Assembly: GCF_003696315.1 (NCBI RefSeq)
Contig: NZ_RFFN01000010.1
Coordinates: forward strand, 1 to 64,000
Origin: Pseudomonas songnenensis
Lineage (GTDB): Bacteria; Pseudomonadota; Gammaproteobacteria; Pseudomonadales; Pseudomonadaceae
Length of the DNA: 64,000 nt
Reading direction: 5' to 3'
Below, one piece after another: positions 1-9,377 of this stretch. Within the stretch, counting starts at the first letter, position 1; every line of letters begins with the position of its first letter. The position numbers were made by a program, and so were the translations under genes. Under the pieces are notes generated by a model. The model was not told the DNA's origin and ran no database searches. It was given only the letters and a program-made list of their open reading frames with translations.

Positions 1-27
1 GGCGTGGTTGCCAAGATCGTCGAGTAA
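1..27 (+). CDS. tuf: Elongation factor Tu, C-terminal end (partial)
   Basis: Only the last eight codons (GVVAKIVE) and tandem TAA stops are in the window. The peptide fits the conserved C-terminus of EF-Tu, and tuf commonly lies immediately before the S10 operon in gammaproteobacteria. EF-Tu delivers aminoacyl-tRNA to the ribosome. The 5' end is outside the window. So few residues are visible that the call leans on position as much as sequence. Confidence 0.75.
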   Translation, partial: GVVAKIVE

Positions 28-42
28 TAATTGACGATGATG

Positions 43-69
43 AAAAAGGCCCCTTCGGGGGCCTTTTTC
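43..69 (+). terminator. Intrinsic terminator after tuf
   Basis: A GC-rich hairpin (aaaaggcccc / ggggcctttt, loop ttcg region) runs into a T-rich tract and lies 16 bp after the tuf stop. It should separate the str (tuf) transcript from the S10 operon. Confidence 0.85.
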
Positions 70-85
70 TATTGTTGATCATTTA

Positions 86-114
86 TTGACACCCTATGGG
101 CGCATCCGTACAAT
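86..114 (+). promoter_or_regulatory. Sigma-70-type promoter of the S10 operon
   Basis: A consensus -35 TTGACA (86-91) is separated by exactly 17 bp from TACAAT (109-114). Transcription should begin near 120, giving a leader of about 55-60 nt before rpsJ. That is much shorter than the E. coli S10 leader that binds L4. Confidence 0.8.
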
Positions 115-177
115 TGCGCCTCCTTTTACCGGGGGTATTGCGCCTGGTAGGGTGGCTACTTGGAGTCTGAGGTCAAA

Positions 178-489
178 ATGCAAAACCAACAAATCCGTAT
201 TCGGTTGAAGGCTTTTGACCATCGCCTGATCGATCAATCAACCCAGGAAATCGTGGAAACCGCGAAACGTACTGGTGCTCAGGTGCGTGGTCCGATTCCG
301 CTGCCAACCCGCAAAGAGCGGTTCACTGTGCTGGTTTCTCCGCACGTCAACAAAGACGCGCGCGATCAGTATGAAATTCGAACCCACAAGCGTGTGCTGG
401 ACATTGTTCAGCCGACCGACAAAACCGTCGATGCGCTGATGAAGCTCGATCTTGCGGCTGGTGTGGAAGTGCAGATCAGCCTCGGCTAA
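178..489 (+). CDS. rpsJ: 30S ribosomal protein S10
   Basis: This is a 103-residue protein of normal length, starting [19 protein letters not shown] as in other Pseudomonas S10 proteins. An in-frame upstream start at 160 would add six residues. I chose 178 because of the family length and a GAGG ribosome-binding site just upstream. S10 is part of the 30S head and doubles as NusE in antitermination complexes. It is the first gene of the operon. Confidence 0.98.
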
Positions 490-571
490 AACCTGAGAGT
501 TTTAGTCGTGTAACGCTCTGAAATGGGCGGCCATAGCGGGTGAAAGCCCCGTACACTCAAGAGGTTTCAAA

Positions 572-1207
572 ATGACTATTGGTGTAGTCGGTCGCAAATG
601 CGGTATGACCCGCGTTTTCACCGAGGATGGTGTCTCTATTCCGGTTACGGTCATCGAGATCGAGCCGAATCGCGTCACTCAGTTCAAGAATGAAGAGAGC
701 GATGGCTATCGTGCAGTGCAGGTCACTGTCGGCGAGCGTCGCGCGTCCCGTGTTACCAAGGCTCAGGCCGGTCACTTCGCTAAGGCGAATGTTGCTGCAG
801 GTCGTGGCGTCTGGGAATTCCGCCTCGAAGGCGAGGAGTTCCAGGTTGGTGACCAGATCAATGCCGAGATTTTCCAGGCTGGACAGATGGTGGATGTCAC
901 CGGGCAGTCCAAGGGTAAAGGCTTTGCCGGTACCATCAAGCGCTGGAACTTCCGTGGTCAGGACAATACCCACGGTAACTCCGTATCCCACCGCGTCCCG
1001 GGCTCTATCGGTCAGTGCCAGACTCCAGGTCGTGTATTCAAGGGCAAGAAGATGTCCGGGCACATGGGCGCCGAGCGCGTAACCGTGCAGTCTCTGGAAA
1101 TCGTGCGTGTCGATGCTGAGCGGAATCTGCTTTTGGTGAAGGGCGCAGTGCCCGGTGCCACTGGTGGTGACGTGCTCGTGCGTCCGGCCGCCAAGGCTCG
1201 CGGTTAA
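572..1207 (+). CDS. rplC: 50S ribosomal protein L3
   Basis: A 211-residue L3 with the standard N-terminus ([16 protein letters not shown]) and the extended loop around residues 125-160 ([19 protein letters not shown]) that reaches toward the peptidyl-transferase centre. The Gln-containing loop is the segment where L3 is methylated in E. coli. An 82-bp spacer separates it from rpsJ, and an AAGAGG site precedes the ATG. L3 is an early 23S rRNA-binding assembly protein. Confidence 0.98.
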   Translation: MTIGVVGRKCGMTRVFTEDGVSIPVTVIEIEPNRVTQFKNEESDGYRAVQVTVGERRASRVTKAQAGHFAKANVAAGRGVWEFRLEGEEFQVGDQINAEIFQAGQMVDVTGQSKGKGFAGTIKRWNFRGQDNTHGNSVSHRVPGSIGQCQTPGRVFKGKKMSGHMGAERVTVQSLEIVRVDAERNLLLVKGAVPGATGGDVLVRPAAKARG

Positions 1208-1219
1208 GGGGGAGTTCAC

Positions 1220-1822
1220 ATGCAATTGAATGTAAATGGCGCACAGGCCATCGAAGTCTCCGATCGCACCTTTGGTGGCGAGTTTAACGAGACGCTGGTG
1301 CACCAGGCAGTCGTCGCCTACATGGCTGGCGGTCGTCAGGGCAGCAAGCAGCAGAAGACCCGTTCCGATGTGTCCGGTGGTGGCAAGCGTCCGTGGCGCC
1401 AGAAGGGCACCGGTCGCGCTCGTGCTGGTACCAGTCGTGGTCCGATCTGGCGTGGCGGTGGTGTGACTTTTGCTGCTCGTCCGCAGAACCATGAGCAGAA
1501 GCTGAACAAGAAGATGTATCGCGCTGCGTTGCGTTCCATCCTTGCAGAGCTGGTTCGCTCCGAGCGTCTGGTTGTCGTAGAAGATTTCGCCGTCGACGCC
1601 CCGAAAACCAAGGTGCTTGCTAGCAAGCTCAATGGTATGGGTCTGAACGACGTGCTGATCGTTTCCGATGCTGTAGATCAGAACCTGTACCTGGCTGCGC
1701 GCAATCTGCCGCATGTCGATGTACGTGACGTCCAGGGTTCCGATCCGGTCAGCCTGATCGCCTATGACAAGGTGTTGATCACCGTGTCGGCTGTGAAGAA
1801 ATTCGAGGAGCTGCTGGGATGA
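1220..1822 (+). CDS. rplD: 50S ribosomal protein L4
   Basis: A 200-residue L4. The basic extended loop (about residues 40-100, rich in Gly/Arg/Lys, with [15 protein letters not shown]) that lines the nascent-peptide tunnel is present. In E. coli L4 also represses its own operon through the S10 leader. The leader here looks too short for that mechanism. The stop overlaps the rplW start by 4 bp, so translation is probably coupled. Confidence 0.98.
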   Translation: MQLNVNGAQAIEVSDRTFGGEFNETLVHQAVVAYMAGGRQGSKQQKTRSDVSGGGKRPWRQKGTGRARAGTSRGPIWRGGGVTFAARPQNHEQKLNKKMYRAALRSILAELVRSERLVVVEDFAVDAPKTKVLASKLNGMGLNDVLIVSDAVDQNLYLAARNLPHVDVRDVQGSDPVSLIAYDKVLITVSAVKKFEELLG

Positions 1823-2118
1823 ACCAGGAACGCGTATTCAAAGTCCTGCTTGGTCCGCACGTCTCTGAGAAGGCTACCGTGCTGGCTGACAGCAAGAAGC
1901 AATTCGTTTTCAAGGTTGCGACCGACGCAACCAAGCTGGAAATCAAGAAGGCTGTCGAGAGCCTGTTCGACGTGAAGGTCGCCGCCGTCAACACCCTGAA
2001 CGTTCAGGGCAAGACCAAGCGCACCGCTCGCGGTCTGGGCAAGCGCAACGACTGGAAGAAGGCGTATATCGCTCTTCAGCCGGGCCAGGATCTCGATTTC
2101 TCCGGCAGTGCTGAGTAA
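1819..2118 (+). CDS. rplW: 50S ribosomal protein L23
   Basis: A 99-residue L23 starting [20 protein letters not shown]23 sits at the tunnel exit and is the docking site for trigger factor and SRP. The extended hairpin loop with [25 protein letters not shown] residues is intact. Its ATG overlaps the rplD stop (ATGA). Confidence 0.98.
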   Translation: MNQERVFKVLLGPHVSEKATVLADSKKQFVFKVATDATKLEIKKAVESLFDVKVAAVNTLNVQGKTKRTARGLGKRNDWKKAYIALQPGQDLDFSGSAE

Positions 2119-2132
2119 GGAAGGGGTGCATC

Positions 2133-2954
2133 ATGGCAATCGTTAAATGCAAACCGACTTCCGCGGGCCGCCGTTTTGTGGTCAAGGTGGTCAATCAGGA
2201 GCTGCATAAAGGCGCTCCGTACGCACCGCTGCTCGAGAAGAAGTCGAAGACCGGTGGCCGTAACAACAACGGTCGCATTACCACTCGTCATATTGGCGGT
2301 GGTCACAAGCAGCACTATCGTCTGGTCGATTTTCGTCGCAACAAGGATGGCATTCCTGCCATCGTCGAGCGTATCGAATACGATCCGAACCGTACTGCAC
2401 ACATCGCGCTGCTGAAGTATGCCGACGGTGAGCGTCGCTACATCATCGCGCCAAAAGGCGTAAGCGCTGGCGATCAGCTGGTTTCGGGCGTCAACGCTCC
2501 GATCAAGGCTGGTAACAGTCTGCCGCTGCGCAATATCCCGCTGGGTTCTACCGTTCACGGTGTCGAGCTCAAGCCGGGCAAGGGTGCTCAGATCGCTCGC
2601 TCTGCTGGTGCTTCGGCTCAGCTGGTCGCTCGTGAGGGTTCCTACGTGACGCTGCGTCTGCGCTCCGGCGAGATGCGTAAAGTGTTGGCCGAGTGCCGTG
2701 CCACGCTGGGCGAAGTCTCGAACTCCGAGCACAGCCTGCGTTCGCTGGGCAAGGCTGGCGCCAAGCGCTGGAAGGGCATTCGTCCTACCGTTCGTGGTGT
2801 CGCGATGAACCCGGTCGATCACCCACACGGTGGTGGTGAAGGTCGTACCTCCGGTGGTCGTCATCCGGTGTCGCCATGGGGCTTCCCGACTAAGGGCGCG
2901 AAGACCCGCACTAACAAGCGCACCGATAACATGATCGTCCGTCGTCGCAAGTAA
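2133..2954 (+). CDS. rplB: 50S ribosomal protein L2
   Basis: A 273-residue L2. The C-terminal segment [13 protein letters not shown] contains the conserved histidine next to the peptidyl-transferase centre. The N-terminal [20 protein letters not shown] region is the usual 23S rRNA-binding segment. It is preceded by a GGAAGGGG ribosome-binding site and lies 14 bp after rplW. Confidence 0.98.
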   Translation: MAIVKCKPTSAGRRFVVKVVNQELHKGAPYAPLLEKKSKTGGRNNNGRITTRHIGGGHKQHYRLVDFRRNKDGIPAIVERIEYDPNRTAHIALLKYADGERRYIIAPKGVSAGDQLVSGVNAPIKAGNSLPLRNIPLGSTVHGVELKPGKGAQIARSAGASAQLVAREGSYVTLRLRSGEMRKVLAECRATLGEVSNSEHSLRSLGKAGAKRWKGIRPTVRGVAMNPVDHPHGGGEGRTSGGRHPVSPWGFPTKGAKTRTNKRTDNMIVRRRK

Positions 2955-2970
2955 CTAGAGGGATACGACA

Positions 2971-3246
2971 GTGCCGCGTTCTCTGAAAAAAGGTCCTTTT
3001 ATCGATCTTCACCTACTGAAGAAGGTCGAAGCGGCGGTGGAAAAGAATGATCGCAAGCCGGTTAAAACCTGGTCGCGTCGTTCGATGATCCTGCCGCAAA
3101 TGGTCGGTCTGACCATCGCTGTACATAACGGTCGTCAGCATGTCCCGGTCCTCGTGTCCGAAGACATGGTCGGCCATAAACTCGGCGAGTTCGCTGCTAC
3201 CCGCACCTATCGCGGGCATGTGGCGGACAAGAAAGGCAAGCGCTAA
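2971..3246 (+). CDS. rpsS: 30S ribosomal protein S19
   Basis: A 91-residue S19 ([12 protein letters not shown] start, C-terminal [10 protein letters not shown]). The initiation codon is GTG, with an AGAGGG site upstream. S19 forms the 30S head with S13 and contacts the bridge to the 50S subunit. Confidence 0.97.
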
Positions 3247-3259
3247 GGGGTAAGGAAAG

Positions 3260-3592
3260 ATGGAAGTAGCCGCTAAGTTGTCGGGCGCTCGCATCTCCGC
3301 CCAGAAAGCCCGCCTGGTCGCCGACCAGATCCGCGGGAAGAAGGTGGGCGAAGCGCTCAACCTCCTGGCTTTCAGCAGCAAGAAAGCCGCCGAGATCATG
3401 AAGAAAGTGCTGGAGTCGGCCGTAGCCAACGCCGAGCACAACGAAGGCGCTGATGTGGACGACCTGAAGGTTTCCACCGTCTTCGTCAACGAGGGGCGTT
3501 CGCTTAAGCGCATCATGCCGCGTGCCAAAGGCCGCGCTGATCGCATCGTCAAGCGGTCTTGCCATATCACTGTCAAGGTTGCGGACAAGTAA
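3260..3592 (+). CDS. rplV: 50S ribosomal protein L22
   Basis: A 110-residue L22. The long beta-hairpin that reaches into the exit tunnel is represented by [28 protein letters not shown] near the C-terminus. Changes in that hairpin are a classic route to macrolide resistance. The sequence here looks wild type, with no insertion or deletion visible. Confidence 0.97.
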
Positions 3593-3605
3593 CGGAGTCG
3601 ATCAG

Positions 3606-4292
3606 ATGGGTCAGAAAGTACATCCCACTGGCATTCGCCTGGGAATCGTCAAGGAGCACACCTCCGTCTGGTACGCAGACGGCCGTACGTATGCAGACTA
3701 TCTGCTTGCAGATCTGAACGTGCGTGAGTACCTCCAAGACAAACTAAAAAGCGCGTCCGTAAGCCGTATCGATATCCATCGCCCGGCTCAAACCGCACGC
3801 ATCACCATCCACACCGCTCGTCCCGGCATCGTGATCGGCAAGAAAGGTGAAGATGTTGAGAAGCTGCGTCAGGACCTGACCAAGCAAATGGGTGTGCCGG
3901 TGCACATCAACATCGAAGAGATCCGCAAGCCGGAGCTCGACGCCATGCTGGTTGCACAGAGCGTAGCTCAGCAGCTGGAGCGCCGCGTAATGTTCCGTCG
4001 TGCCATGAAGCGCGCCGTGCAGAACGCCATGCGTATTGGTGCCAAGGGCATCAAAATCCAGGTCAGTGGTCGTCTGGGTGGGGCTGAAATTGCCCGTACC
4101 GAGTGGTATCGCGAAGGTCGTGTGCCTCTGCACACCCTGCGTGCCGATATCGATTACAACACTTACGAAGCGCACACCACTTACGGTGTGATCGGCGTGA
4201 AGGTGTGGATCTTCAAAGGCGAAGTGATTGGTGGTCGCCATGAAGAGCTCAAGCCTCAAGCGCCTGCTCCTCGTAAAAAAGCTGCTAAGTAA
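3606..4292 (+). CDS. rpsC: 30S ribosomal protein S3
   Basis: A 228-residue S3 with the KH-domain motif [15 protein letters not shown] (about residues 75-90) and the helicase-associated basic patch at mRNA entry ([18 protein letters not shown], about 127-145). I start it at [13 protein letters not shown]. An upstream in-frame ATG at 3522 would run inside rplV and is not supported. The C-terminal tail is Lys/Pro-rich. Confidence 0.98.
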   Translation: MGQKVHPTGIRLGIVKEHTSVWYADGRTYADYLLADLNVREYLQDKLKSASVSRIDIHRPAQTARITIHTARPGIVIGKKGEDVEKLRQDLTKQMGVPVHINIEEIRKPELDAMLVAQSVAQQLERRVMFRRAMKRAVQNAMRIGAKGIKIQVSGRLGGAEIARTEWYREGRVPLHTLRADIDYNTYEAHTTYGVIGVKVWIFKGEVIGGRHEELKPQAPAPRKKAAK

Positions 4293-4304
4293 GGGGTACG
4301 CCAA

Positions 4305-4718
4305 ATGTTGCAACCCAAGCGTACAAAATTCCGCAAGCAGATGACCGGCCACAACCGTGGTCTGGCTCAGCGCGGTAGCAAGGTCAGCTTCGGCGAGTTC
4401 GCGCTGAAGTCTGTTTCCCGTGGTCGTCTGACCGCGCGCCAGATCGAGGCTGCACGTCGTGCGCTCACTCGTCACGTAAAGCGTGGCGGCAAGATCTGGA
4501 TCCGCGTGTTCCCCGACAAGCCCGTTACCAAGAAGCCCCTCGAAGTTCGTATGGGTAAAGGTAAGGGTAGCGTCGAGTACTGGGTAGCCCAGATTCAGCC
4601 GGGCAAGGTGCTCTACGAGATCGAGGGTGTTTCCGAAGAGCTGGCGCGTGAGGCTTTCGCCTTGGCCGCTGCAAAGCTGCCGCTCGCCACCTCCTTTGTT
4701 AAGCGGACGGTGATGTGA
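4305..4718 (+). CDS. rplP: 50S ribosomal protein L16
   Basis: A 137-residue L16 ([19 protein letters not shown] start). It carries the conserved Arg/Lys-rich core and the [17 protein letters not shown] loop near the A-site tRNA elbow. The final TGA overlaps the first base of the rpmC ATG. Confidence 0.98.
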   Translation: MLQPKRTKFRKQMTGHNRGLAQRGSKVSFGEFALKSVSRGRLTARQIEAARRALTRHVKRGGKIWIRVFPDKPVTKKPLEVRMGKGKGSVEYWVAQIQPGKVLYEIEGVSEELAREAFALAAAKLPLATSFVKRTVM

Positions 4719-4909
4719 TGAAAGCGAATGAACTTCGTGAAAAATCCGTTGAGCAGCTGAACGAGCAACTGCTCGAGCTGCTGCGGGACCAGTTCAATCT
4801 GCGCATGCAGAAGGCGACTGGCCAGTTGGGGCAGTCTCACCTGCTCTCGCAAGTCAAGCGCGACATCGCTCGTGTCAAGACTGTGCTCAACCAGCAGGCA
4901 GGTAAGTGA
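4718..4909 (+). CDS. rpmC: 50S ribosomal protein L29
   Basis: A 63-residue helical L29 ([18 protein letters not shown]). A GTG three bases upstream would also be in frame, but the ATG at 4718 gives the conserved start and a TGATG junction with rplP. L29 lies near the tunnel exit beside L23. Confidence 0.96.
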   Translation: MKANELREKSVEQLNEQLLELLRDQFNLRMQKATGQLGQSHLLSQVKRDIARVKTVLNQQAGK

Positions 4910-4911
4910 TC

Positions 4912-5178
4912 ATGGCTGAAGCTCAGAAAACCGTCCGCACGCTGACCGGCCGCGTCGTCAGCGACAAGATGGACAAGACCATCACCGTTCTGATCGAGCG
5001 TCGCGTCAAGCACCCGATCTACGGTAAATACGTGAAGCGTTCGACCAAACTGCACGCCCACGACGAAACCAACCAGTGCCGTATCGGCGACAAGGTCACC
5101 ATCCGCGAGACTCGTCCGCTGGCAAAGACCAAGTCCTGGATGCTGGTTGACGTCGTTGAACGCGCCGTCGAAGTCTAA
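4912..5178 (+). CDS. rpsQ: 30S ribosomal protein S17
   Basis: An 88-residue OB-fold protein with [35 protein letters not shown], the standard S17 core. It is an early 16S rRNA-binding assembly protein. The start is set at the ATG of MAEAQKTVR. An upstream codon at 4906 would overlap rpmC. Confidence 0.97.
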   Translation: MAEAQKTVRTLTGRVVSDKMDKTITVLIERRVKHPIYGKYVKRSTKLHAHDETNQCRIGDKVTIRETRPLAKTKSWMLVDVVERAVEV

Positions 5179-5201
5179 GGGCTAGGGGTCGGAGAAATTA
5201 T

Positions 5202-5570
5202 ATGATTCAGACTCAATCCATGCTCGATGTGGCTGATAACAGTGGCGCTCGTCGCGTCATGTGTATCAAGGTGCTCGGCGGTTCCCACCGCCGTTACGCC
5301 GGCATCGGCGACATTATCAAGGTAACCGTCAAGGAAGCGATTCCTCGTGGCAAGGTCAAGAAAGGCCAGGTGATGACTGCTGTTGTGGTTCGCACCCGTC
5401 ACGGCGTTCGTCGTCCCGATGGCTCCATCATTCGCTTCGATGGCAATGCTGCTGTTCTGCTGAACAACAAGCAGGAGCCTATCGGCACCCGTATCTTTGG
5501 GCCAGTGACGCGTGAGCTTCGTACCGAGAAGTTCATGAAGATCGTCTCGCTCGCCCCTGAAGTGCTGTAA
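5202..5570 (+). CDS. rplN: 50S ribosomal protein L14
   Basis: A 122-residue L14 beginning [27 protein letters not shown], nearly invariant in bacteria. It contributes to intersubunit bridges near L19 and is the binding site of the silencing factor RsfS. GGTCGGAG precedes the ATG. Confidence 0.98.
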
Positions 5571-5581
5571 GGAGTAGCCGC

Positions 5582-5896
5582 ATGCAAAAGATTCGTCGCA
5601 ACGACGAGATCATCGTCATCGCCGGCAAAGACAAAGGCAAGCGCGGTAAGGTGCTCAAGGTTCTCGCTGACGACCGTCTGGTCGTTGGCGGGATCAACCT
5701 GGTCAAGCGCCATACCAAGCCGAACCCGATGTCCGGCGTTCAGGGCGGTATCGTCGAGAAAGAGGCGCCTTTGCACGTCTCTAACGTCGCCATTTTCAAC
5801 GGCGAGACCAACAAGGCAGACCGCGTTGGCTTCAAGGTTGAAGAAGGCAAGAAAATTCGTGTCTTCAAGTCGACCCAGAAGCCGGTTGACGCTTGA
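5582..5896 (+). CDS. rplX: 50S ribosomal protein L24
   Basis: A 104-residue L24 with the KOW motif near the N-terminus ([19 protein letters not shown], about residues 9-28). L24 is one of the two initiators of 50S assembly. It lies 11 bp after rplN with a TAAGGAG site. Confidence 0.98.
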
Positions 5897-5915
5897 GACT
5901 GCTAGGTAGATAACC

Positions 5916-6455
5916 ATGGCACGACTAAAAGAAGTTTATCGGAAGGAAATCGCGCCGAAGCTGATGCAAGAACTTCAGCTCAAGAACGTGATGGAAGTTC
6001 CGCGCATTACCAAGATCACCCTCAACATGGGTATCGGCGAAGCGATCGGTGACAAGAAGATCATCGACAATGCGGTTGCCGATCTGGAAAAGATCACTGG
6101 TCAGAAAGTTGTAGTGACCCACGCTCGCAAGTCCATCGCAGGCTTCAAGGTCCGCGAAGGCTGGCCGATTGGCGTCAAGGTCACCCTGCGCAGCGATCGT
6201 ATGTACGAGTTCCTGGATCGCCTGCTTTCGATCTCCCTGCCGCGCGTACGTGATTTCCGTGGCCTGAATGCCAAGTCCTTTGATGGTCGTGGCAACTACA
6301 GCATGGGTGTGAAAGAGCAGATCATTTTCCCGGAAATCGATTACGACAAGATCGATGCCCTGCGTGGTCTGGATATCACTCTGACCACCACTGCTCGGAC
6401 GGATGAAGAGGGTCGCGCTCTGCTGCGTGCCTTCAACTTCCCGTTCCGTAACTGA
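5916..6455 (+). CDS. rplE: 50S ribosomal protein L5
   Basis: A 179-residue L5 ([19 protein letters not shown]) with the 5S rRNA-binding core and the C-terminal [27 protein letters not shown]. In E. coli S8 represses the spc operon by binding near the rplE start. I did not see enough structure by eye to claim that site here. Confidence 0.98.
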   Translation: MARLKEVYRKEIAPKLMQELQLKNVMEVPRITKITLNMGIGEAIGDKKIIDNAVADLEKITGQKVVVTHARKSIAGFKVREGWPIGVKVTLRSDRMYEFLDRLLSISLPRVRDFRGLNAKSFDGRGNYSMGVKEQIIFPEIDYDKIDALRGLDITLTTTARTDEEGRALLRAFNFPFRN

Positions 6456-6468
6456 TTGGAGTAGGCAC

Positions 6469-6774
6469 ATGGCTAAGCAAAGCATGAAGAACCGTGAGCT
6501 GAAGCGTCAGCAAACGGTTGCCAAGTTCGCCCAGAAGCGTGCTGCGCTGAAGGCTATCATCGCCAGCCCGGAATCCACTCCGGAAGCGCGTTGGGAAGCC
6601 CAGGTCGCACTGCAGAAGCAGCCACGTGACGCAAGCGCTTCGCGCCTGCGTAACCGCTGCCGTCTGACCGGTCGTCCGCACGGCGTTTATCGCAAGTTCG
6701 GTCTCTCGCGCAACATGCTGCGTCAGGCTGCAATGCGTGGTGACGTACCGGGTCTGGTCAAGGCCAGCTGGTAA
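6469..6774 (+). CDS. rpsN: 30S ribosomal protein S14 (zinc-free form)
   Basis: A 101-residue long-form S14 with a single Cys, so it lacks the two CxxC zinc motifs of the short form. It starts at [11 protein letters not shown] with a GGAG site. An in-frame start at 6403 lies inside rplE and is rejected. It is the last gene before an intrinsic terminator that interrupts the spc operon. Confidence 0.98.
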   Translation: MAKQSMKNRELKRQQTVAKFAQKRAALKAIIASPESTPEARWEAQVALQKQPRDASASRLRNRCRLTGRPHGVYRKFGLSRNMLRQAAMRGDVPGLVKASW

Positions 6775-6780
6775 TAAGCT

Positions 6781-6809
6781 AACAGGACCTTCGGGTCCTG
6801 TTTGTTTTT
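6781..6809 (+). terminator. Intrinsic terminator inside the spc operon
   Basis: A perfect 9-bp stem (aacaggacc / ggtcctgtt) with a TTCG tetraloop is followed by tgtttttc. It starts six bases after the rpsN stop. All the features of a Rho-independent terminator are present in the middle of a cluster usually thought of as one operon. Confidence 0.85.
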
Positions 6810-6830
6810 CGATCAAGCCCCTTATGGGGC

Positions 6831-6859
6831 TTGATTCGTTTATGGCAACGCTCTAGAAT
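6831..6859 (+). promoter_or_regulatory. Promoter for rpsH and the distal spc genes
   Basis: TTGATT (6831-6836) and TAGAAT (6854-6859) are separated by 17 bp. The -35 hexamer lies in the 3' arm of a second perfect 10-bp hairpin (6812-6835, atcaagcccc / ggggcttgat). Transcription from here would give an rpsH leader of about 85 nt. Confidence 0.7.
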
Positions 6860-6953
6860 GCCCGGCTCGCCTGAGCCTCGAATTTCGCAGGCTTGCCCGT
6901 TGGCGACACGAGCCGTTTAAGGCTTATTTTTTTGTATTAGGAGCTAAGAGCCC

Positions 6954-7346
6954 ATGAGTATGCAGGACCCGTTAGCGGACATGCTAACTCGTATCCGTAA
7001 TGCCCAGATGGCCGAAAAGTCCGTCGTAAGCATGCCGTCTTCCACGCTGAAGGTGGCTGTAGCCAACGTTCTTCAAGGTGAAGGCTATATCGCGGGATAC
7101 CAGGTCAGTGGCGACGCCAAGCCGCAGCTGTCCATCGAGCTGAAGTACTTCGAAGGCCGTCCGGTCATCGAGGAGCTGAAGCGCGTAAGCCGTCCTGGCC
7201 TTCGCCAGTACAAATCCGTTGATCAGTTGCCGAAAGTGCGCGGTGGTCTGGGTGTGTCGATTGTCTCCACCAACAAGGGTGTGATGACTGATCGTGCTGC
7301 TCGGGCTGCCGGCGTTGGCGGCGAAGTGCTTTGCACTGTGTTCTAA
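6954..7346 (+). CDS. rpsH: 30S ribosomal protein S8
   Basis: A 130-residue S8 ([18 protein letters not shown]) with the C-terminal signature [35 protein letters not shown]8 binds the central domain of 16S rRNA and is the translational repressor of the spc operon in E. coli. Here it heads its own transcription unit because of the terminator and promoter upstream. A GGAG site precedes the first ATG. Starting at the second Met is possible. Confidence 0.98.
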   Translation: MSMQDPLADMLTRIRNAQMAEKSVVSMPSSTLKVAVANVLQGEGYIAGYQVSGDAKPQLSIELKYFEGRPVIEELKRVSRPGLRQYKSVDQLPKVRGGLGVSIVSTNKGVMTDRAARAAGVGGEVLCTVF

Positions 7347-7358
7347 GGGGGGATAAGC

Positions 7359-7892
7359 ATGTCTCGCGTTGCTAAGAACCCCGTCAAGCTGCCTGCTGGC
7401 GTCGAAATCAAGATGTCCGGTCAGCAGCTTTCGGTGAAGGGCGCAAAAGGCGCTCTCGAACTGAATGTCCACCCGTCCGTGGAAGTCATCCAGGAATCTG
7501 GTGAGCTGCGTTTCGCTGGTCGTAATGGCGATCAGCAGACCCGTGCTATGGCCGGCACCACGCGTGCTCTGGTCAACAACATGGTGATCGGCGTCAGCCA
7601 AGGCTTCGAGCGTAAGCTTCAGCTGGTTGGTGTTGGTTACAAGGCGCAAGCCAAAGGTCAAGTGCTGTCCCTGGCTCTCGGTTTCTCGCATCCGGTGGAT
7701 TATGAACTGCCGCAAGGCGTTACCGCTGAGACCCCCAGCCAGACCGATATCCTGATCAAGGGTGTCGACAAGCAACTGGTCGGTCAGGTGGCTGCTGAGA
7801 TCCGCGATTTCCGTCGTCCTGAGCCTTACAAGGGCAAAGGCGTGCGGTACTCGGATGAAGTAGTCCGTCGCAAAGAAGCTAAGAAGAAGTAG
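7359..7892 (+). CDS. rplF: 50S ribosomal protein L6
   Basis: A 177-residue L6 formed of two homologous domains. The C-terminal signature [22 protein letters not shown] is present. L6 lies near the sarcin-ricin loop. It is preceded by a strong AAGGGGGGA site 12 bp after rpsH. Confidence 0.98.
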   Translation: MSRVAKNPVKLPAGVEIKMSGQQLSVKGAKGALELNVHPSVEVIQESGELRFAGRNGDQQTRAMAGTTRALVNNMVIGVSQGFERKLQLVGVGYKAQAKGQVLSLALGFSHPVDYELPQGVTAETPSQTDILIKGVDKQLVGQVAAEIRDFRRPEPYKGKGVRYSDEVVRRKEAKKK

Positions 7893-7902
7893 GGCATAGC
7901 AA

Positions 7903-8253
7903 ATGAGCGTAAAGAAAGAAACTCGTCTGCGTCGCGCTCGCAAGGCACGCCTGAAGATGCGCGAGCTGGAAACCGTACGCCTTTGCGTGTACCGCTCTTC
8001 CCAGCACATCTACGCCCAGGTCCTTTCGGCCGACGGCGGCAAGGTCCTGGCCAGCGCCTCGACTCTGGACAAAGAACTGCGTGACGCTGCCACCGGCAAC
8101 GTCGACGCTGCCAAGAAAGTCGGTCAGCTGGTCGCTGAGCGTGCGAAAGCCGCAGGTGTCACTCAGGTGGCGTTCGACCGTTCTGGCTTCAAGTACCACG
8201 GTCGTGTGAAGGCACTGGCTGATGCTGCTCGTGAAGGCGGGCTGGAGTTCTAA
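7903..8253 (+). CDS. rplR: 50S ribosomal protein L18
   Basis: A 116-residue L18 with the basic N-terminus ([19 protein letters not shown]) and C-terminal [26 protein letters not shown]. It binds 5S rRNA together with L5 in the central protuberance. It lies 10 bp after rplF. Confidence 0.98.
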   Translation: MSVKKETRLRRARKARLKMRELETVRLCVYRSSQHIYAQVLSADGGKVLASASTLDKELRDAATGNVDAAKKVGQLVAERAKAAGVTQVAFDRSGFKYHGRVKALADAAREGGLEF

Positions 8254-8256
8254 GTT

Positions 8257-8757
8257 ATGGCAAATAACGAGCAAAAGCGCGACGAAGGCTACATCGAGAA
8301 GCTGGTTCAAGTTAACCGCGTCGCAAAAACTGTTAAGGGTGGTCGTATCTTCACCTTCACCGCGCTGACCGTAGTGGGTGATGGCAAGGGTCGCGTCGGC
8401 TTCGGTCGTGGCAAGTCCCGTGAGGTTCCGGCTGCTATTCAGAAGGCCATGGAAGCGGCTCGCCGCAACATGATTCAGGTCGATCTGAATGGTACTACTT
8501 TGCAGTACGCCACCAAGGCTGCGCATGGCGCGTCCAAGGTATACATGCAGCCTGCTTCTGAAGGTACCGGCGTTATCGCTGGTGGTGCCATGCGCGCCAT
8601 CCTGGAAGTCGCTGGCGTGCAGAACGTCCTGGCCAAGTGCTACGGCTCTACCAACCCGGTCAACGTGGTTCACGCCACCTTCAAGGGTTTGAAAGCGATG
8701 CAGTCGCCTGAGTCGATCGCTGCCAAGCGCGGCAAGAGCGTCGAGGAGATTTCCTGA
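8257..8757 (+). CDS. rpsE: 30S ribosomal protein S5
   Basis: A 166-residue S5. The double-stranded RNA-binding domain ([39 protein letters not shown], about residues 16-55) is intact. Loop 2 around residues 20-30 is the spectinomycin-resistance site and looks standard. Three bases separate it from rplR. Confidence 0.98.
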   Translation: MANNEQKRDEGYIEKLVQVNRVAKTVKGGRIFTFTALTVVGDGKGRVGFGRGKSREVPAAIQKAMEAARRNMIQVDLNGTTLQYATKAAHGASKVYMQPASEGTGVIAGGAMRAILEVAGVQNVLAKCYGSTNPVNVVHATFKGLKAMQSPESIAAKRGKSVEEIS

Positions 8758-8759
8758 TC

Positions 8760-8939
8760 ATGGCTAACACCGTCAAGGTCACGCTGATCAAGAGTGTCAG
8801 CGGTCGTATCCCCAATCACAAGCTGTGCGTCAAGGGCCTGGGTCTGCGTCGCATTGGTCATACTGTCGAGGTTCAGGATACCCCTGAGAATCGCGGCATG
8901 ATCAACAAGGCTTATTACATGCTCCGTGTGGAGGGCTAA
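8760..8939 (+). CDS. rpmD: 50S ribosomal protein L30
   Basis: A 59-residue open frame beginning [20 protein letters not shown] and ending [13 protein letters not shown]. It is the right size and sequence for bacterial L30. The ATG begins two bases after the rpsE stop and the gene ends three bases before rplO, as in other spc operons. A GAGGAG site lies in the end of rpsE. Confidence 0.96.
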   Translation: MANTVKVTLIKSVSGRIPNHKLCVKGLGLRRIGHTVEVQDTPENRGMINKAYYMLRVEG

Positions 8940-8942
8940 GCC

Positions 8943-9377
8943 ATGCAACTGAACGATCTGCGTTCTGCGCCGGGTGCCCGTCGCGAAAAGCTGCGTCCCG
9001 GTCGTGGTATCGGTAGCGGCCTGGGCAAGACCGGTGGCCGTGGTCACAAGGGTCAGACTTCCCGTTCCGGTGGCAAGATTGCTCCCGGCTTCGAGGGCGG
9101 TCAGCAGCCTCTGCATCGTCGTCTGCCGAAGTTCGGCTTCGTTTCGCTGAAAGCCATGGATCGCGCCGAAGTGCGTACTTCCGAGCTGGCCAAGGTGGAA
9201 GGCGACGTTGTCACTGTGCAAAGCCTGAAGGACGCCAACGTCATCAACCAGAACGTGCAGCGCGTGAAAATCATGCTGTCGGGCGAGGTTGGTCGCGCGG
9301 TTACTCTCAAGGGTATCGCAGCCACCAAGGGTGCGCGTGCGGCTATCGAAGCAGCTGGCGGCAAGTTCGAGGAATAA
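8943..9377 (+). CDS. rplO: 50S ribosomal protein L15
   Basis: A 144-residue L15 with the Gly-rich extended N-terminus ([37 protein letters not shown], about residues 20-55) and a globular C-terminal domain ending [11 protein letters not shown]. Its stop codon directly abuts the secY start. Confidence 0.98.
   Translation: MQLNDLRSAPGARREKLRPGRGIGSGLGKTGGRGHKGQTSRSGGKIAPGFEGGQQPLHRRLPKFGFVSLKAMDRAEVRTSELAKVEGDVVTVQSLKDANVINQNVQRVKIMLSGEVGRAVTLKGIAATKGARAAIEAAGGKFEE

Noticed and set aside
557..1714. A 385-codon minus-strand frame across rplC and rplD, and similar long antisense frames elsewhere (for example 14016-15443, 18049-19233, 47346-48563, 50792-53152)
   Set aside because: They mirror strongly conserved genes on the other strand, have no ribosome-binding sites and show no family sequence.
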